Assembly: GCA_945877965.1 (NCBI GenBank) | Contig: CAMCTH010000007.1 | Location: forward strand, 1 to 20,097 | Reading direction: 5' to 3' | DNA: 20,097 nt | From: Planctomicrobium piriforme | GTDB taxonomy: Bacteria > Planctomycetota > Planctomycetia > Pirellulales > PNKZ01 | Part shown: positions 8,838 to 16,013 of the stretch, piece by piece | Layout of the letters: each line of letters opens with the position of its first letter | Numbering within the stretch: the first letter of the stretch is position 1 | The notes under the pieces: generated by a model | Told to the model about the DNA's origin: nothing | Seen by the model: only the letters and a program-made list of their open reading frames with translations | Databases searched by the model: none | Program-made: the position numbers and the translations under genes

Positions 8838-8913
8838 TGTAGGGAACGCCCTCCGTGGCGTTCCGTGGATCGAGTTGGATGCCGGCGGAACGCCACGGAG
8901 GGCGTTCCCTACA
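8838..8913. repeat. Twin-hairpin inverted repeat (REP/BIME-like)
   Basis: Arms 8838-8865 and 8886-8913 are perfect 28-base inverted copies separated by 20 bases. Each arm is itself a hairpin: GGAACGCC and GGCGTTCC around a six-base loop (CTCCGT in the left copy, its complement in the right). Thus the DNA can form either two small hairpins or one large 28-bp stem. It lies between divergent glmS and kdsB. The paired, inverted layout is like the BIME arrangement of REP sequences. I recall similar GTAGGGAACGCC repeats in planctomycete genomes but cannot verify it here. Confidence 0.85.
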
Positions 8914-8945
8914 CAAAACAGGCCTTCACGGATCGAATCTCACCT

Positions 8946-9707
8946 ATGTCCAAGAGTTACGTCATCGTCCCAGCCCGGCTCGCTTCGACGCGGTTGGCCC
9001 GCAAGCTGTTGCTGCGCGACACCGGAAAGACCGTGTTACAGCACACCTACGAAGCGGCGTGCCGAGCGACGCGTCCTGCCGGCGTGCTCGTCGCGACCGA
9101 CGCCGATGAGATCGTCCGCGAAGTGAACGCATTCGGCGGTCGCGCGGTCATGACGAGTCTCGACTGCGCCAGCGGCACCGATCGCGTCGCCGAGGCGAGC
9201 GCCCAACTGCCGGCGGAGATTGACATTCTGGTGAACGTGCAAGGGGACGAGCCCGAGATTGATCCGGCCGCCATCGACCTGGTCGTCGCGTTGTTGGAAC
9301 AGAATCCGACGTGGTCGATGGCCACGCTCGGCACGCCGATTCGGAGTCGCGAACTGCTGAACGATCCGGCCTGCGTGAAGGTGGTGTTCGACGCGCACGG
9401 CAAAGCGATGTACTTCAGCCGGAGCCCGATCCCGCATGCCCGGGAATGGCGCGACGAACTTCTGAGCGCCGAGCCGCCGCACTTTTTCCAACACCTGGGG
9501 CTCTACGCTTACCGCCGCGAGTTCCTGTTGCGACTCGCGAAGCTGCCGCCTTCGCGGATCGAGCAGTTGGAAAAGCTCGAACAGCTGCGCGTCCTCGAAG
9601 CGGGCTTCGCGATCGGCGTCGGCATCGTCCCCGCCGCCCCGCGCGGCATCGACACCCCCGCCGACTACGCGGCGTTCGTGGACCGTAGGAAGCAGAACGT
9701 GGCGTAA
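8946..9707 (+). CDS. kdsB: 3-deoxy-manno-octulosonate cytidylyltransferase (CMP-Kdo synthetase)
   Basis: KdsB activates Kdo with CTP to CMP-Kdo in the cytoplasm for lipid A inner-core assembly. The product is 253 residues, normal for the family. It opens with the nucleotide-binding signature VIVPARLASTRLARKLL, followed by ATDAD, a Ser/Gly-rich CASGTDRVAEA segment, VNVQGDEPEID with the metal-binding acid, YFSRSPIPHARE, HLGLYAYRREFL and the ending PRGIDTPADY. The ATG at 8946 begins exactly at the conserved N-terminus; longer in-frame starts run through the hairpin repeat and are rejected. No strong ribosome binding site is seen. Its presence implies Kdo-containing LPS. It stands alone, with no kdsA or kdsD next to it. 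Confidence 0.97.
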   Translation: MSKSYVIVPARLASTRLARKLLLRDTGKTVLQHTYEAACRATRPAGVLVATDADEIVREVNAFGGRAVMTSLDCASGTDRVAEASAQLPAEIDILVNVQGDEPEIDPAAIDLVVALLEQNPTWSMATLGTPIRSRELLNDPACVKVVFDAHGKAMYFSRSPIPHAREWRDELLSAEPPHFFQHLGLYAYRREFLLRLAKLPPSRIEQLEKLEQLRVLEAGFAIGVGIVPAAPRGIDTPADYAAFVDRRKQNVA

Positions 9708-9711
9708 AAAA

Positions 9712-9975
9712 ATGGAAATGAATCCGAAGCAGCGCGAGTGGTGGGCGAAAACTCGCCGACAAGGTCGCAAGTCATACATCTGGAAACACGGCGTGCTCTA
9801 TTAGGGTGTGCCGGTCGGCATCGTCTGGGCCTTGTGGATGAACCGCCAGCAGGACCTCTGGCAGTTGGCCGTCATGCTGCCGCTTGCTCTTGTCGTGTTT
9901 CCGATCGGCGGCTATTTTTTCGGCGCATTCATGTGGAAGCATTTCGAATCGGCCTACGAACAGCCGCCCGCCTAG
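9712..9975 (+). pseudogene. Small two-helix membrane protein gene interrupted by one in-frame TAG
   Basis: From the ATG at 9712 (or 9718) one frame reads 87 codons with a single internal stop, TAG at 9802-9804, and ends at TAG 9973-9975. Before the stop it reads MNPKQREWWAKTRRQGRKSY then IWKHGVLY, a basic cytoplasmic start. After it come two hydrophobic segments (GVPVGIVWALWM and LAVMLPLALVVFPIGGYFF) and a short tail. Both halves keep the same frame, and the composition is coding-like, with no other stop. A TGG (Trp) to TAG change after VLY is the simplest cause. It starts 4 bases after kdsB ends and may once have been co-transcribed. Recent nonsense loss, a sequencing error or stop readthrough are alternatives. 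No family name is recognised. Confidence 0.65.
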
Positions 9976-10123
9976 TGATCGCCGGGCGATGGATCTCCCC
10001 AGCCGACGCGGCAAAGCTCGTAGAATCAGGGCCGAAACGTTCGCCATGAGGCGGCAACTTGATGCCGAAGGAGCGCGAATTACGATGGATCGAACTCCTT
10101 GAGCCGACATCCTGGGCCTGAGC
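9976..10123. other. Short intergenic stretch without recognised features
   Basis: This lies between the interrupted membrane gene and the glycosyltransferase. I see no clear gene, repeat or terminator. Confidence 0.4.
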
Positions 10124-10957
10124 ATGATCCCGCGTATCCTGCACCAAACGTGGAAGACGAACGTCGTTCCGGACCGCTTCGTCGAGTTCCAACAATCGTG
10201 GCGCCGTCATCATCCGGCCTGGGAATATCGGCTTTGGTCCGACGCGGAAAACCAAGACCTCATCGAGCAAGAGTATCCGCAGTTCGCCGAGTTCTATCGT
10301 CGGCTCCCGTACCCAATTCTGCGCGTCGAGTTCGTGAAGCTCGCCTACTTGCATCGCTTCGGCGGACTCTACGTCGATCTCGACTTCGAGGCGTTGCGGC
10401 CGATCGAACCGCTGCTCGATAAGCAGAGCATCGTCGTCGGGCGTGAGACCGGCGGCATGGGACATTGGCTGCGCGGCCGCGATTACATTTTGAACGCGCT
10501 CATCGGCTCGACGGCCGGTCATTCGTTGTGGCTGGACCTGATGCAACAAGTCGTCGCGCGGTTCCGTCCCAAAAAGCAGTGGCAGATTTACGAAGTGTAC
10601 GTGCTGCGGTCCGTCATCGAGATCATGGACGACTTGATCGAAGAGCGACGCCGCCAGGCCGACGATATCATCGTCTATTCGCATCGGGTGTTGTATCCGT
10701 CGTCGCAGGCCGAACGGAGCATCGCGGGGCGCCGCAACCTGGCGGCCCACTACGGCTCGTTCGCGATTCACCATTATGACGACTCTTGGTTCTCGCCGAG
10801 CTTGAAGCTGCTGACGACGCTCCGCTACGGCTGGCTACGCGCTTGGCGCAGCTGCTTTGCCGCGCCGCTCGACGCCACGTTGCAGGAATCGAACTCGCCG
10901 CCGCGGGCCGAGGCCGAGTACGATATGTCGTTCGGCTCCGTGAGTTCTCAGTCCTAG
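10124..10957 (+). CDS. GT32-type glycosyltransferase
   Basis: The product is 277 residues. The start IPRILHQTWK is the hallmark of the glycosyltransferase sugar-binding (DXD, Gly_transf_sug/OCH1-like) family. Next are YRLWSDAEN, then ILRVEFVKLAYLHRFGGLYVDLD with the DXD motif (DLD, about residues 85-87) that binds the nucleotide sugar through a metal ion. The sequence RETGGMGHW and a His-rich HYGSFAIHHYDDSW near residues 208-222 complete the fold. No signal peptide is present, so it acts in the cytoplasm, probably on capsule, exopolysaccharide or a surface glycan. Neither the donor nor the acceptor can be read from the sequence. It follows the broken membrane gene after about 150 bases; no other polysaccharide gene is adjacent. 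Confidence 0.9.
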   Translation: MIPRILHQTWKTNVVPDRFVEFQQSWRRHHPAWEYRLWSDAENQDLIEQEYPQFAEFYRRLPYPILRVEFVKLAYLHRFGGLYVDLDFEALRPIEPLLDKQSIVVGRETGGMGHWLRGRDYILNALIGSTAGHSLWLDLMQQVVARFRPKKQWQIYEVYVLRSVIEIMDDLIEERRRQADDIIVYSHRVLYPSSQAERSIAGRRNLAAHYGSFAIHHYDDSWFSPSLKLLTTLRYGWLRAWRSCFAAPLDATLQESNSPPRAEAEYDMSFGSVSSQS

Positions 10958-10984
10958 CGACGCAACGAACGCAAAGATTCGTCT

Positions 10985-11458
10985 ATGAGCGGCCCTCAGC
11001 TGATCGACGCCTATCTCGCCGGGATCGATTCACTCCAACATGCCGTCGAGGGGTTGAATGCGGCCCAACTGCGAGCTCGGCCGGTCCCCGGAATGTGGAG
11101 CACGCACGAAGTCTTGTGTCATCTGGCCGATTCCGAAGGGATGTTTGCCGAGCGGATGAAGCGGGTGTTGTCCGAAGATCGCCCGCCGCTGCTATTCTTC
11201 GATCCCGACCTGCAGGCGGCGTCGTTGGCTTACGCGGAACGGGATGCGGCCGAAGACGTGGCGCTCATGGGCCTCGTGCGGCGACAGATGGCTCGCATTC
11301 TCCGCGCACAACCCCCGACGGCCTGGCAACGCGTCGGCGTGCACAGCGTCGAAGGGGAAAAGACGCTCGAACAGTTGGTCCGCAAGGCGATCGACCATCT
11401 GGAGCATCACCTGCGCCACGTGCGGACGAAGCGCGAGTTGCTGCTCGGCGGGCGTTGA
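10985..11458 (+). CDS. DinB-superfamily protein
   Basis: The product is 157 residues, the usual size for DinB/YfiT four-helix proteins. Metal-binding histidines are in the expected places: His46 in CHLADSE, and His138/141/142 in IDHLEHHLRHV, with a mid helix carrying charged residues. The WSTHEVLCHLADSEGMF segment is the typical second helix. Members bind a divalent metal and act in thiol transfer (mycothiol- or bacillithiol-dependent) or are uncharacterised; the substrate here is unknown. The upstream ribosome binding site is weak. It converges with the minus-strand secreted protein, with only three bases between the stop codons. Confidence 0.88.
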   Translation: MSGPQLIDAYLAGIDSLQHAVEGLNAAQLRARPVPGMWSTHEVLCHLADSEGMFAERMKRVLSEDRPPLLFFDPDLQAASLAYAERDAAEDVALMGLVRRQMARILRAQPPTAWQRVGVHSVEGEKTLEQLVRKAIDHLEHHLRHVRTKRELLLGGR

Positions 11459-11461
11459 CGA

Positions 11462-12043
11462 TTACTTCGCGTCCAACTTAATCTCTTGCGACCAGACGGT
11501 CGTGAACGACCTTTCATCCTGGTTCGGCGTTCGATAATTCACGCCAATCCGTCCCGCGGTAGCTGGATGATAAAACACCGCTTCGAAGCGTCCCGCCTGA
11601 TTCGGCGGAATCGTCATCTGGCCGGCCCCGGTGCCGCACCAACCGAGTGAGTTTGGTTTCCATGCCTCATTCGGCTTTTCACGCAGCTCCGTCGTGTAGA
11701 ACGGACTGATCTCGCCCGTCGGCGGCCGCTTGTCCCAGCCGTCCATCCGATAGCCATGATATGTGATCGGCACATCAAGCGGATTAACGAGCAGCAGCGA
11801 CACGCGATGATAGTTCGTCGTCGGATTCACTTCCTCGAGCGATTCGAGGAAGAGGAGCGTCGGTTTGTCGGCTTCGGCTGCCTTCGTCACGCGTTCGCCG
11901 AAGCGTGCCGTTGCGGCCCCGATCGAGATCGTGTTGTGCGGGTCCAAGACGCCCTGAACCGCATCGCAGCGGACGGCGGAAGCCATTGCAATGAGACCCG
12001 TGAAAGCTAACCACCGCCGTCGAGTCCAAGTCGGCCGCATCAT
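11462..12043 (-). CDS. Secreted hypothetical protein
   Basis: The product is 193 residues. Two ATGs lie in tandem at 12043 and 12040, behind GTGAGG. The N-terminus has basic RRR and a hydrophobic WLAFTGLIAMASA segment, a Sec-type (possibly Tat-like, RRxxL) signal with cleavage near residues 23-28. The mature protein is mostly beta-like, with aromatic and proline-rich segments (TNYHRVSLLLVNPLDVPITY, then GYRMDGWDKRPP), a GWCGTGAG turn and AVFYHPATAGRIGVNY. That alternation suggests a beta-sandwich exported domain. No family or catalytic motif is recognised. It has its own 5' region in the large gap before pyrG. Confidence 0.75.
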   Translation of the reverse strand: MMRPTWTRRRWLAFTGLIAMASAVRCDAVQGVLDPHNTISIGAATARFGERVTKAAEADKPTLLFLESLEEVNPTTNYHRVSLLLVNPLDVPITYHGYRMDGWDKRPPTGEISPFYTTELREKPNEAWKPNSLGWCGTGAGQMTIPPNQAGRFEAVFYHPATAGRIGVNYRTPNQDERSFTTVWSQEIKLDAK

Positions 12044-12180
12044 AGGAACCTCACCGTTGAAACCTCGTACCGTTCGACAACTTCGACGCAGCCGAAAGTC
12101 GGCGCGTTCCCAACTCGCATGGCCCTATAAAAAATCTCCTTGAAATTAGGCCGGCCTCTTCGGCATCATCTCCGTACGTG

Positions 12181-12211
12181 ACCGGCGCGATTTCGATCGA
12201 ATCGCGCCGGT
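12181..12211. repeat. 12-bp perfect palindrome (hairpin)
   Basis: ACCGGCGCGATT (12181-12192) and AATCGCGCCGGT (12200-12211) are perfect complements around a seven-base loop, TCGATCG. It lies about 140 bases before the secreted-protein start and 460 before pyrG. No T-run follows in either direction, so it is not a classic terminator. A protein-binding palindrome or RNA stem is possible. Confidence 0.75.
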
Positions 12212-12448
12212 TGCCGCCTGCGTCGAACGAGGACCGAGACGAATCCGAGCCGCGGCAGCCGCCCGGTTCGTCTCATCCAAAAGGTCGTCGTGCGTCGTGG
12301 ATCTCCCGTGCTCGATACCGGGGCGAGGCCAAGCGAGCAAAAGATCGGGAACCGAACGTCTCTGCGAAGTCTGCCGGATGCGCGGAGGCCAAGGCGTCGT
12401 CCGGGCGTCGTCGCGCCGGTGTCTGAGCACGTGGCATTCCCGAGCTCG

Positions 12449-12493
12449 GGCCGGACCTGTTCGTGTTCGCAACTTTTTCTTCTCGGTCCGGCC
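12449..12493. repeat. 9-bp inverted repeat with 27-base loop
   Basis: GGCCGGACC at 12449-12457 pairs perfectly with GGTCCGGCC at 12485-12493. The loop is T/C rich. A second T-run (12513-12517) lies 20 bases further on. It may be part of a small transcript or an upstream terminator before pyrG. Confidence 0.5.
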
Positions 12494-12613
12494 GCACCGG
12501 TCGACGACGCCGATTTTTAAATCGCGAAGGCAGGGCCGCGCGCAGAACCGAATCCGACGCAACTCGTTACAGGCACACACCCTGCGGAACCGCTACCCGA
12601 TTTGATGCTAGCA

Positions 12614-12622
12614 TGTTAGACT
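12614..12622 (+). promoter_or_regulatory. Possible extended -10 promoter of pyrG
   Basis: TGTTAGACT contains a TGn-extended -10-like hexamer (TAGACT, four of six matches) 47 bases before the pyrG start. No good -35 is seen. The leader would include the strong AAGGAGG site. Confidence 0.3.
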
Positions 12623-12668
12623 GAGTTTTTCCGGCACCGGATGGTCTCGCAAGGAGGATCGGCAGCGG

Positions 12669-14333
12669 ATGACGAAACATATCTTCGTGACCGGCGGCGT
12701 CGTCAGTTCGTTGGGCAAGGGACTGACCAGCGCGAGCGTCGGCATGCTGCTCGAACGCCGCGGCCTCCGCGTCCGCCTGCAAAAATTCGATCCCTACATC
12801 AACGTCGATCCGGGCACAATGAGCCCGTACCAGCACGGCGAAGTCTACGTGCTCGACGACGGCAGCGAGACCGACCTCGACCTCGGGCATTACGAGCGGT
12901 TCACGAACTCGCCGCTGACGCGCGACAGCAACTTCACGACCGGTCAGATCTATCTCTCGGTCATCAATCAGGAACGCCGCGGCGAATTCCTCGGCAAGAC
13001 CGTGCAGGTCATTCCGCACATCACGAACGAGATCAAATCGTGCGTGCATAAGCTGGCGGCCGACGACGTCGACGTCGTCATTACCGAGATCGGCGGCACC
13101 GTCGGCGACATCGAAAGCCTGCCGTTTCTCGAAGCGATCCGCCAGTTCTCGCTCGACGTCGGCAAAGAGAATTGCCTCTACATCCACCTGACGCTCGTGC
13201 CGTACTTGAAGGCGGCCGGCGAATTGAAGACGAAGCCGACGCAGCACTCCGTCGGCCAATTGCGCGAGATCGGCATCCAGCCGGACGTCTTAATCTGCCG
13301 GACCGAGCGGACGATCAGCCGCGAAGATCGCGAAAAGATCGCGCTCTTCTGCAATCTGCCGCTCAACGCCGTCATCGAAGAAAAAGACAAAGACTTCTCG
13401 ATCTACGAAGTGCCGCTGAGCTTGGTCGAAAACAAGCTCGACGAAATCGTCGTCGAGAAACTCCGCCTCAACGCCAAACCGTTGAAGCTCGACGATTGGC
13501 GCGAACTGCTCAACCGGATGCGCAATCCCCGGGAAGAGATTTCGATCGCCGTCGTCGGTAAGTATGCCGAGCATCGCGATGCGTACAAATCGATCTACGA
13601 ATCGTTGGATCACGCCGGCATCGCCAATCATGCGCAAGTTCGGATCCAACGGATCCAGGCCGAAGAAGTGGAACGCGAAGGGCCGGAACGTTTGCTGTCG
13701 GGCTACGACGGCCTGCTGATCCCCGGCGGCTTCGGTGAGCGCGGCATCGAGGGCAAGGTCGAGTCGATTCGCTTTGCCCGTGAGCGCGGGATTCCGTTCT
13801 TCGGCATCTGCCTGGGGATGCAATGTGCGGCGATCGAGTTCGCGCGGAACGTCATCGGCCTCGGCGGCGCGCACAGCACCGAGTTCAACAAAGACACGCC
13901 GCATCCAGTGATTTGCCTGCTCGACGAACAGAAGTCGATCACCGACAAGGGCGGCACGATGCGGCTCGGCGCGCAGCCGACGACGTTGCAAGCCGATTCG
14001 AAGTCGCGGGAGTGGTACGGCAACGCCGACATCTCGGAACGCCATCGCCATCGTTACGAATTCAACAACGTCTATCGCCAGCAATTCGCGGCCCATGGCC
14101 TGTCGTTCGCCGGGACGAGCCCTGACGGCTCGCTGGTCGAGATCATCGAGATGCCGGCCCACCCGTGGTACGTGGCCGTGCAATTCCACCCCGAGTTCAA
14201 GAGCAAGCCGACGGCGGCCCATCCGCTGTTCAACGGTTTCATCGCCGCGGCCGTCGCCAAGCACCAAGCCCGCGGCGAACAACGAGCCAAGCCGGTGCCG
14301 GCCCCGCAAGAAGCCCCGTCGCTGCCGCGTTAG
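12669..14333 (+). CDS. pyrG: CTP synthase (glutamine-hydrolysing)
   Basis: PyrG converts UTP, ATP and glutamine to CTP, the last step of pyrimidine nucleotide synthesis. The product is 554 residues, close to E. coli (545). The N-terminal synthase domain starts TKHIFVTGGVVSSLGKGLTS with the P-loop Lys, then FDPYINVDPGTMSPYQHGEV and the UTP/CTP site (GGTVGDIES). The class I glutamine amidotransferase domain (about 290-530) has Cys381 in GICLGMQ, and His507 and Glu509 in QFHPEF. A Pro/Ala-rich tail of about 25 residues follows. The start lies 12 bases after AAGGAGG. The DUF1844 gene follows after 37 bases. Its product feeds CMP-Kdo synthesis by kdsB, though they are not in one operon. Confidence 0.99.
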   Translation: MTKHIFVTGGVVSSLGKGLTSASVGMLLERRGLRVRLQKFDPYINVDPGTMSPYQHGEVYVLDDGSETDLDLGHYERFTNSPLTRDSNFTTGQIYLSVINQERRGEFLGKTVQVIPHITNEIKSCVHKLAADDVDVVITEIGGTVGDIESLPFLEAIRQFSLDVGKENCLYIHLTLVPYLKAAGELKTKPTQHSVGQLREIGIQPDVLICRTERTISREDREKIALFCNLPLNAVIEEKDKDFSIYEVPLSLVENKLDEIVVEKLRLNAKPLKLDDWRELLNRMRNPREEISIAVVGKYAEHRDAYKSIYESLDHAGIANHAQVRIQRIQAEEVEREGPERLLSGYDGLLIPGGFGERGIEGKVESIRFARERGIPFFGICLGMQCAAIEFARNVIGLGGAHSTEFNKDTPHPVICLLDEQKSITDKGGTMRLGAQPTTLQADSKSREWYGNADISERHRHRYEFNNVYRQQFAAHGLSFAGTSPDGSLVEIIEMPAHPWYVAVQFHPEFKSKPTAAHPLFNGFIAAAVAKHQARGEQRAKPVPAPQEAPSLPR

Positions 14334-14370
14334 TCCGTTTCACGGTTCTCTAGATTGCAGAAGGTCAAAG

Positions 14371-14643
14371 ATGGCCGACGCCCCGACGAAACAGCAACTG
14401 CCGCCGCCGACGTTGACGACGCTCGTCTCCCTGCTGGGTACGCAAGTCCTCGTCGCGCTGGGACAAATTCCCAACCCGATGACCAACCAGGCGGAGCCGG
14501 ACGCCGAGCAAGCGTCGCACGGCATCGAGTTGATCTCGATGCTCGAAGCAAAGACGGCCAACAATCGGACGCCCGAAGAATCGCAACTCTTCGAGGCCGT
14601 GCTGCATCAGCTACGCATGCTGTTCGTGCAGATGAAGAAGTAG
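14371..14643 (+). CDS. DUF1844 family protein
   Basis: The product is 90 residues from ATG 14371 behind AGAAGG. The sequence matches the DUF1844 pattern: TLTTLVSLLGTQVLVALGQI, then a segment on Asn/Pro (NPMTNQAEPD), then SHGIELISMLEAKTANNRTP and EESQLFEAVLHQLRMLFVQM. It is predicted to be a small helical soluble protein. The function is unknown. It starts 37 bases after pyrG and is likely co-transcribed; such a neighbourhood suggests a nucleotide- or housekeeping-linked role, but this is inference. Longer in-frame starts overlapping pyrG in another frame are rejected. Confidence 0.9.
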   Translation: MADAPTKQQLPPPTLTTLVSLLGTQVLVALGQIPNPMTNQAEPDAEQASHGIELISMLEAKTANNRTPEESQLFEAVLHQLRMLFVQMKK

Positions 14644-14661
14644 GATGCTTCGGAATATTCG

Positions 14662-15012
14662 ATGACAACCCAATTCGGTCTCATCGTTATTCGCGCATCA
14701 GACATAGAACGAGCGGTGAAATTCTACGCAGCAATGGGCTGCAACTTTGTCACCGAGCGTCACGGCAACGGCCCCGAACACCTCGCTGCCGAGATCAACG
14801 GCGTTGTGTTCGAAATTTATCCAGTCGGCAATCAGCCGGTGACCGTCGGAGTACGGCTCGGTTTCAAGGTCGCGTCCCTTGCAACGACCGTCGCCGCATT
14901 AGAAATGGCCGTCGGTATCGTACAATCGCCGCCGACCGACGGCCCTTGGGGCCTTCGCGCCGTGCTTCGCGATCCGGAAGGGCATATCGTAGAGATAGTG
15001 CAATGCGACTGA
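14662..15012 (+). CDS. VOC-fold protein (glyoxalase/bleomycin-resistance/dioxygenase type)
   Basis: The product is 116 residues, one VOC module pair. It opens FGLIVIRASDIERAVKFYAAMGC, the usual first beta-alpha unit, then HGNGPEHLAAEINGVVFEIYP and VGVRLGFKVASLATTVAAL, and ends with LRDPEGHIVEIVQ, which contains the conserved metal-ligand Glu. His45-like and Glu residues could form a metal site. The substrate is not readable from the sequence: candidates include glyoxalase, fosfomycin or bleomycin resistance, or dioxygenase-like. It lies 18 bases after the DUF1844 gene, on the same strand. A large inverted repeat begins about 33 bases after the stop. Confidence 0.9.
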   Translation: MTTQFGLIVIRASDIERAVKFYAAMGCNFVTERHGNGPEHLAAEINGVVFEIYPVGNQPVTVGVRLGFKVASLATTVAALEMAVGIVQSPPTDGPWGLRAVLRDPEGHIVEIVQCD

Positions 15013-15045
15013 CTACGAAAAGCTCGATGCTTAGCGCATAAAAAT

Positions 15046-15171
15046 TCCCGGCTCGGTGTGGAGAGTGATTTGGCGTTCCTTGCCTTCATTCCTGTCCCTG
15101 GTTCGCTACGTTCGTGCACCGGGTGACGCCACGGGGAGAACGAGCGGGTATCGACCCACACCGAGCCGGGA
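15046..15171. repeat. Long inverted repeat between convergent genes (MITE-like or terminator)
   Basis: TCCCGGCTCGGTGTGG (15046-15061) and CCACACCGAGCCGGGA (15156-15171) are perfect 16-base complements separated by 94 bases. Inner segments can also pair (TGGCGT near 15071 with ACGCCA near 15126). It fills the gap between the stops of the VOC gene (+) and mraZ (-). No clear target-site duplication flanks it. It may be a non-autonomous repeat, a bidirectional terminator or a structured RNA. Confidence 0.75.
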
Positions 15172-15214
15172 GTGTTTGAATGTTCCCGGATGGAGTTCCC
15201 TGTCGAACGCAAAA

Positions 15215-15742
15215 CTACTGCGTCAGCCGACCAAACACCTTGCGAAAGCGCGGCATCCGTCGATCGAGGTAAGCAACCCACGCGTCGGGCTGCCAGATCT
15301 CGACGCAGACGCCCGCTCCGATCAGCATCACGTCGCCGCCGGCCGCCGCCTTCAAGAAGCCGCGGAAGCCGTCGGGGATGAGCAGTCGGCCGCGATCGGC
15401 GACCTGCACTTCGGCATGCCGCGTCGAGAGCAGACGCCCGAGCAGTTGCAGTCGCTCAGGATGCTCGGCCAGCTTGCCGGCCCGCAACTTGGCCCGAATC
15501 AAATCTAGGCCCAAATTGTTCCGTTGCCGCCAGGCCGAGGCTTCCCATAAGCTGAGACAGCCGGGCCGCTCCTTCGCCAGCACGCAGCGTCCGTCATCGG
15601 CCCGCAAGACCGCAACGAGCTCGTTCGGCAGAGCAACCCGGAATCGCTCATCGAGCGTCCGGGTAAACTCGCCAAGGATCAGCTCGTCGGCATGTTGGGC
15701 TGACTTCTTTGCTGCCTCGGCGGAGTCGTCACGGCTCGGCAT
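15215..15742 (-). CDS. mraZ: MraZ-family transcriptional regulator
   Basis: The product is 175 residues with two SpoVT-AbrB-type half domains. The first is GEFTRTLDERFRVALPNEL at about 24-42 and the second VADRGRLLIPDGFRGFL at about 114-130, followed by VMLIGAGVCVEIWQPDAW. The DRxR and GxxxxxEIW motifs match MraZ, which binds DNA upstream of the division and cell wall cluster. Here it is solitary: no rsmH, fts or mur genes are next to it. Planctomycetes in general lack FtsZ. It diverges from the beta-ketoacyl synthase. I saw no clear repeated TGGGN boxes upstream; the single TGGGAAATAA is not enough to call. The start at 15742 is the only in-frame ATG before the domain and has a weak ribosome site. 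Confidence 0.88.
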   Translation of the reverse strand: MPSRDDSAEAAKKSAQHADELILGEFTRTLDERFRVALPNELVAVLRADDGRCVLAKERPGCLSLWEASAWRQRNNLGLDLIRAKLRAGKLAEHPERLQLLGRLLSTRHAEVQVADRGRLLIPDGFRGFLKAAAGGDVMLIGAGVCVEIWQPDAWVAYLDRRMPRFRKVFGRLTQ

Positions 15743-16013
15743 CGGTGCATCGATCTCGGATATCGCCGTTCGGCCGGTTGGCTACGAGCCCGTCTTTCAC
15801 GACGGGACCGACGCCCGAACCGGTGAGGTAAGGGGAACTCCGTTTCCAAGCTGCCAAAGATCAAATGGGCTTAAAACCCCGCTTGAAGCCATCCATTAGC
15901 CGCAAGGTGGGCTTATTTCCCACGGATTCAGATGATAGCGATGATTTCAGGCATTGCAATCAGCCGCCGCAAAAAAACTCGCCGCTTTCGACTCTCGCCG
16001 ACTCGGACAGGCC
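15743..16013. other. Divergent intergenic region between mraZ and the ketoacyl synthase
   Basis: The 271 bases should hold both promoters. The only structure seen is a small GTGGG/CCCAC hairpin near 15907-15923. No confident promoter or operator can be called. The synthase frame is open back to 15954. Confidence 0.35.

Larger units (their letters stand above)
12044..12668. other. 625-base non-coding region between secreted protein and pyrG
   Basis: Short reading frames occur on both strands but have arginine-rich, shadow-like composition and no good starts, so I treat the stretch as non-coding. It contains two inverted repeats listed separately and T-runs at 12474-12479 and 12513-12517. I looked for tmRNA, RNase P and SRP signature sequences and did not find them. 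It should carry the promoters for the divergent genes at both ends. An unannotated structured RNA is possible. Confidence 0.5.

Noticed and set aside
8691..8945. glmS ribozyme or riboswitch upstream of glmS
   Set aside because: The glmS ribozyme is known mainly from Gram-positive bacteria, and its conserved core was not seen; the only structure is the twin-hairpin repeat.
12212..12600. Possible tmRNA, RNase P RNA or SRP RNA in the gap before pyrG
   Set aside because: None of the signature sequences of these RNAs could be found on either strand.
12146..12605. Several overlapping short open frames before pyrG
   Set aside because: They compete on both strands, are arginine-rich, have no credible start sites and match no pattern I recognise; the stretch is better seen as non-coding.
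13290..14309. Long minus-strand open frame antisense to pyrG (339 codons)
   Set aside because: It mirrors the pyrG codon pattern in high-GC DNA and has no recognisable domain or ribosome site.
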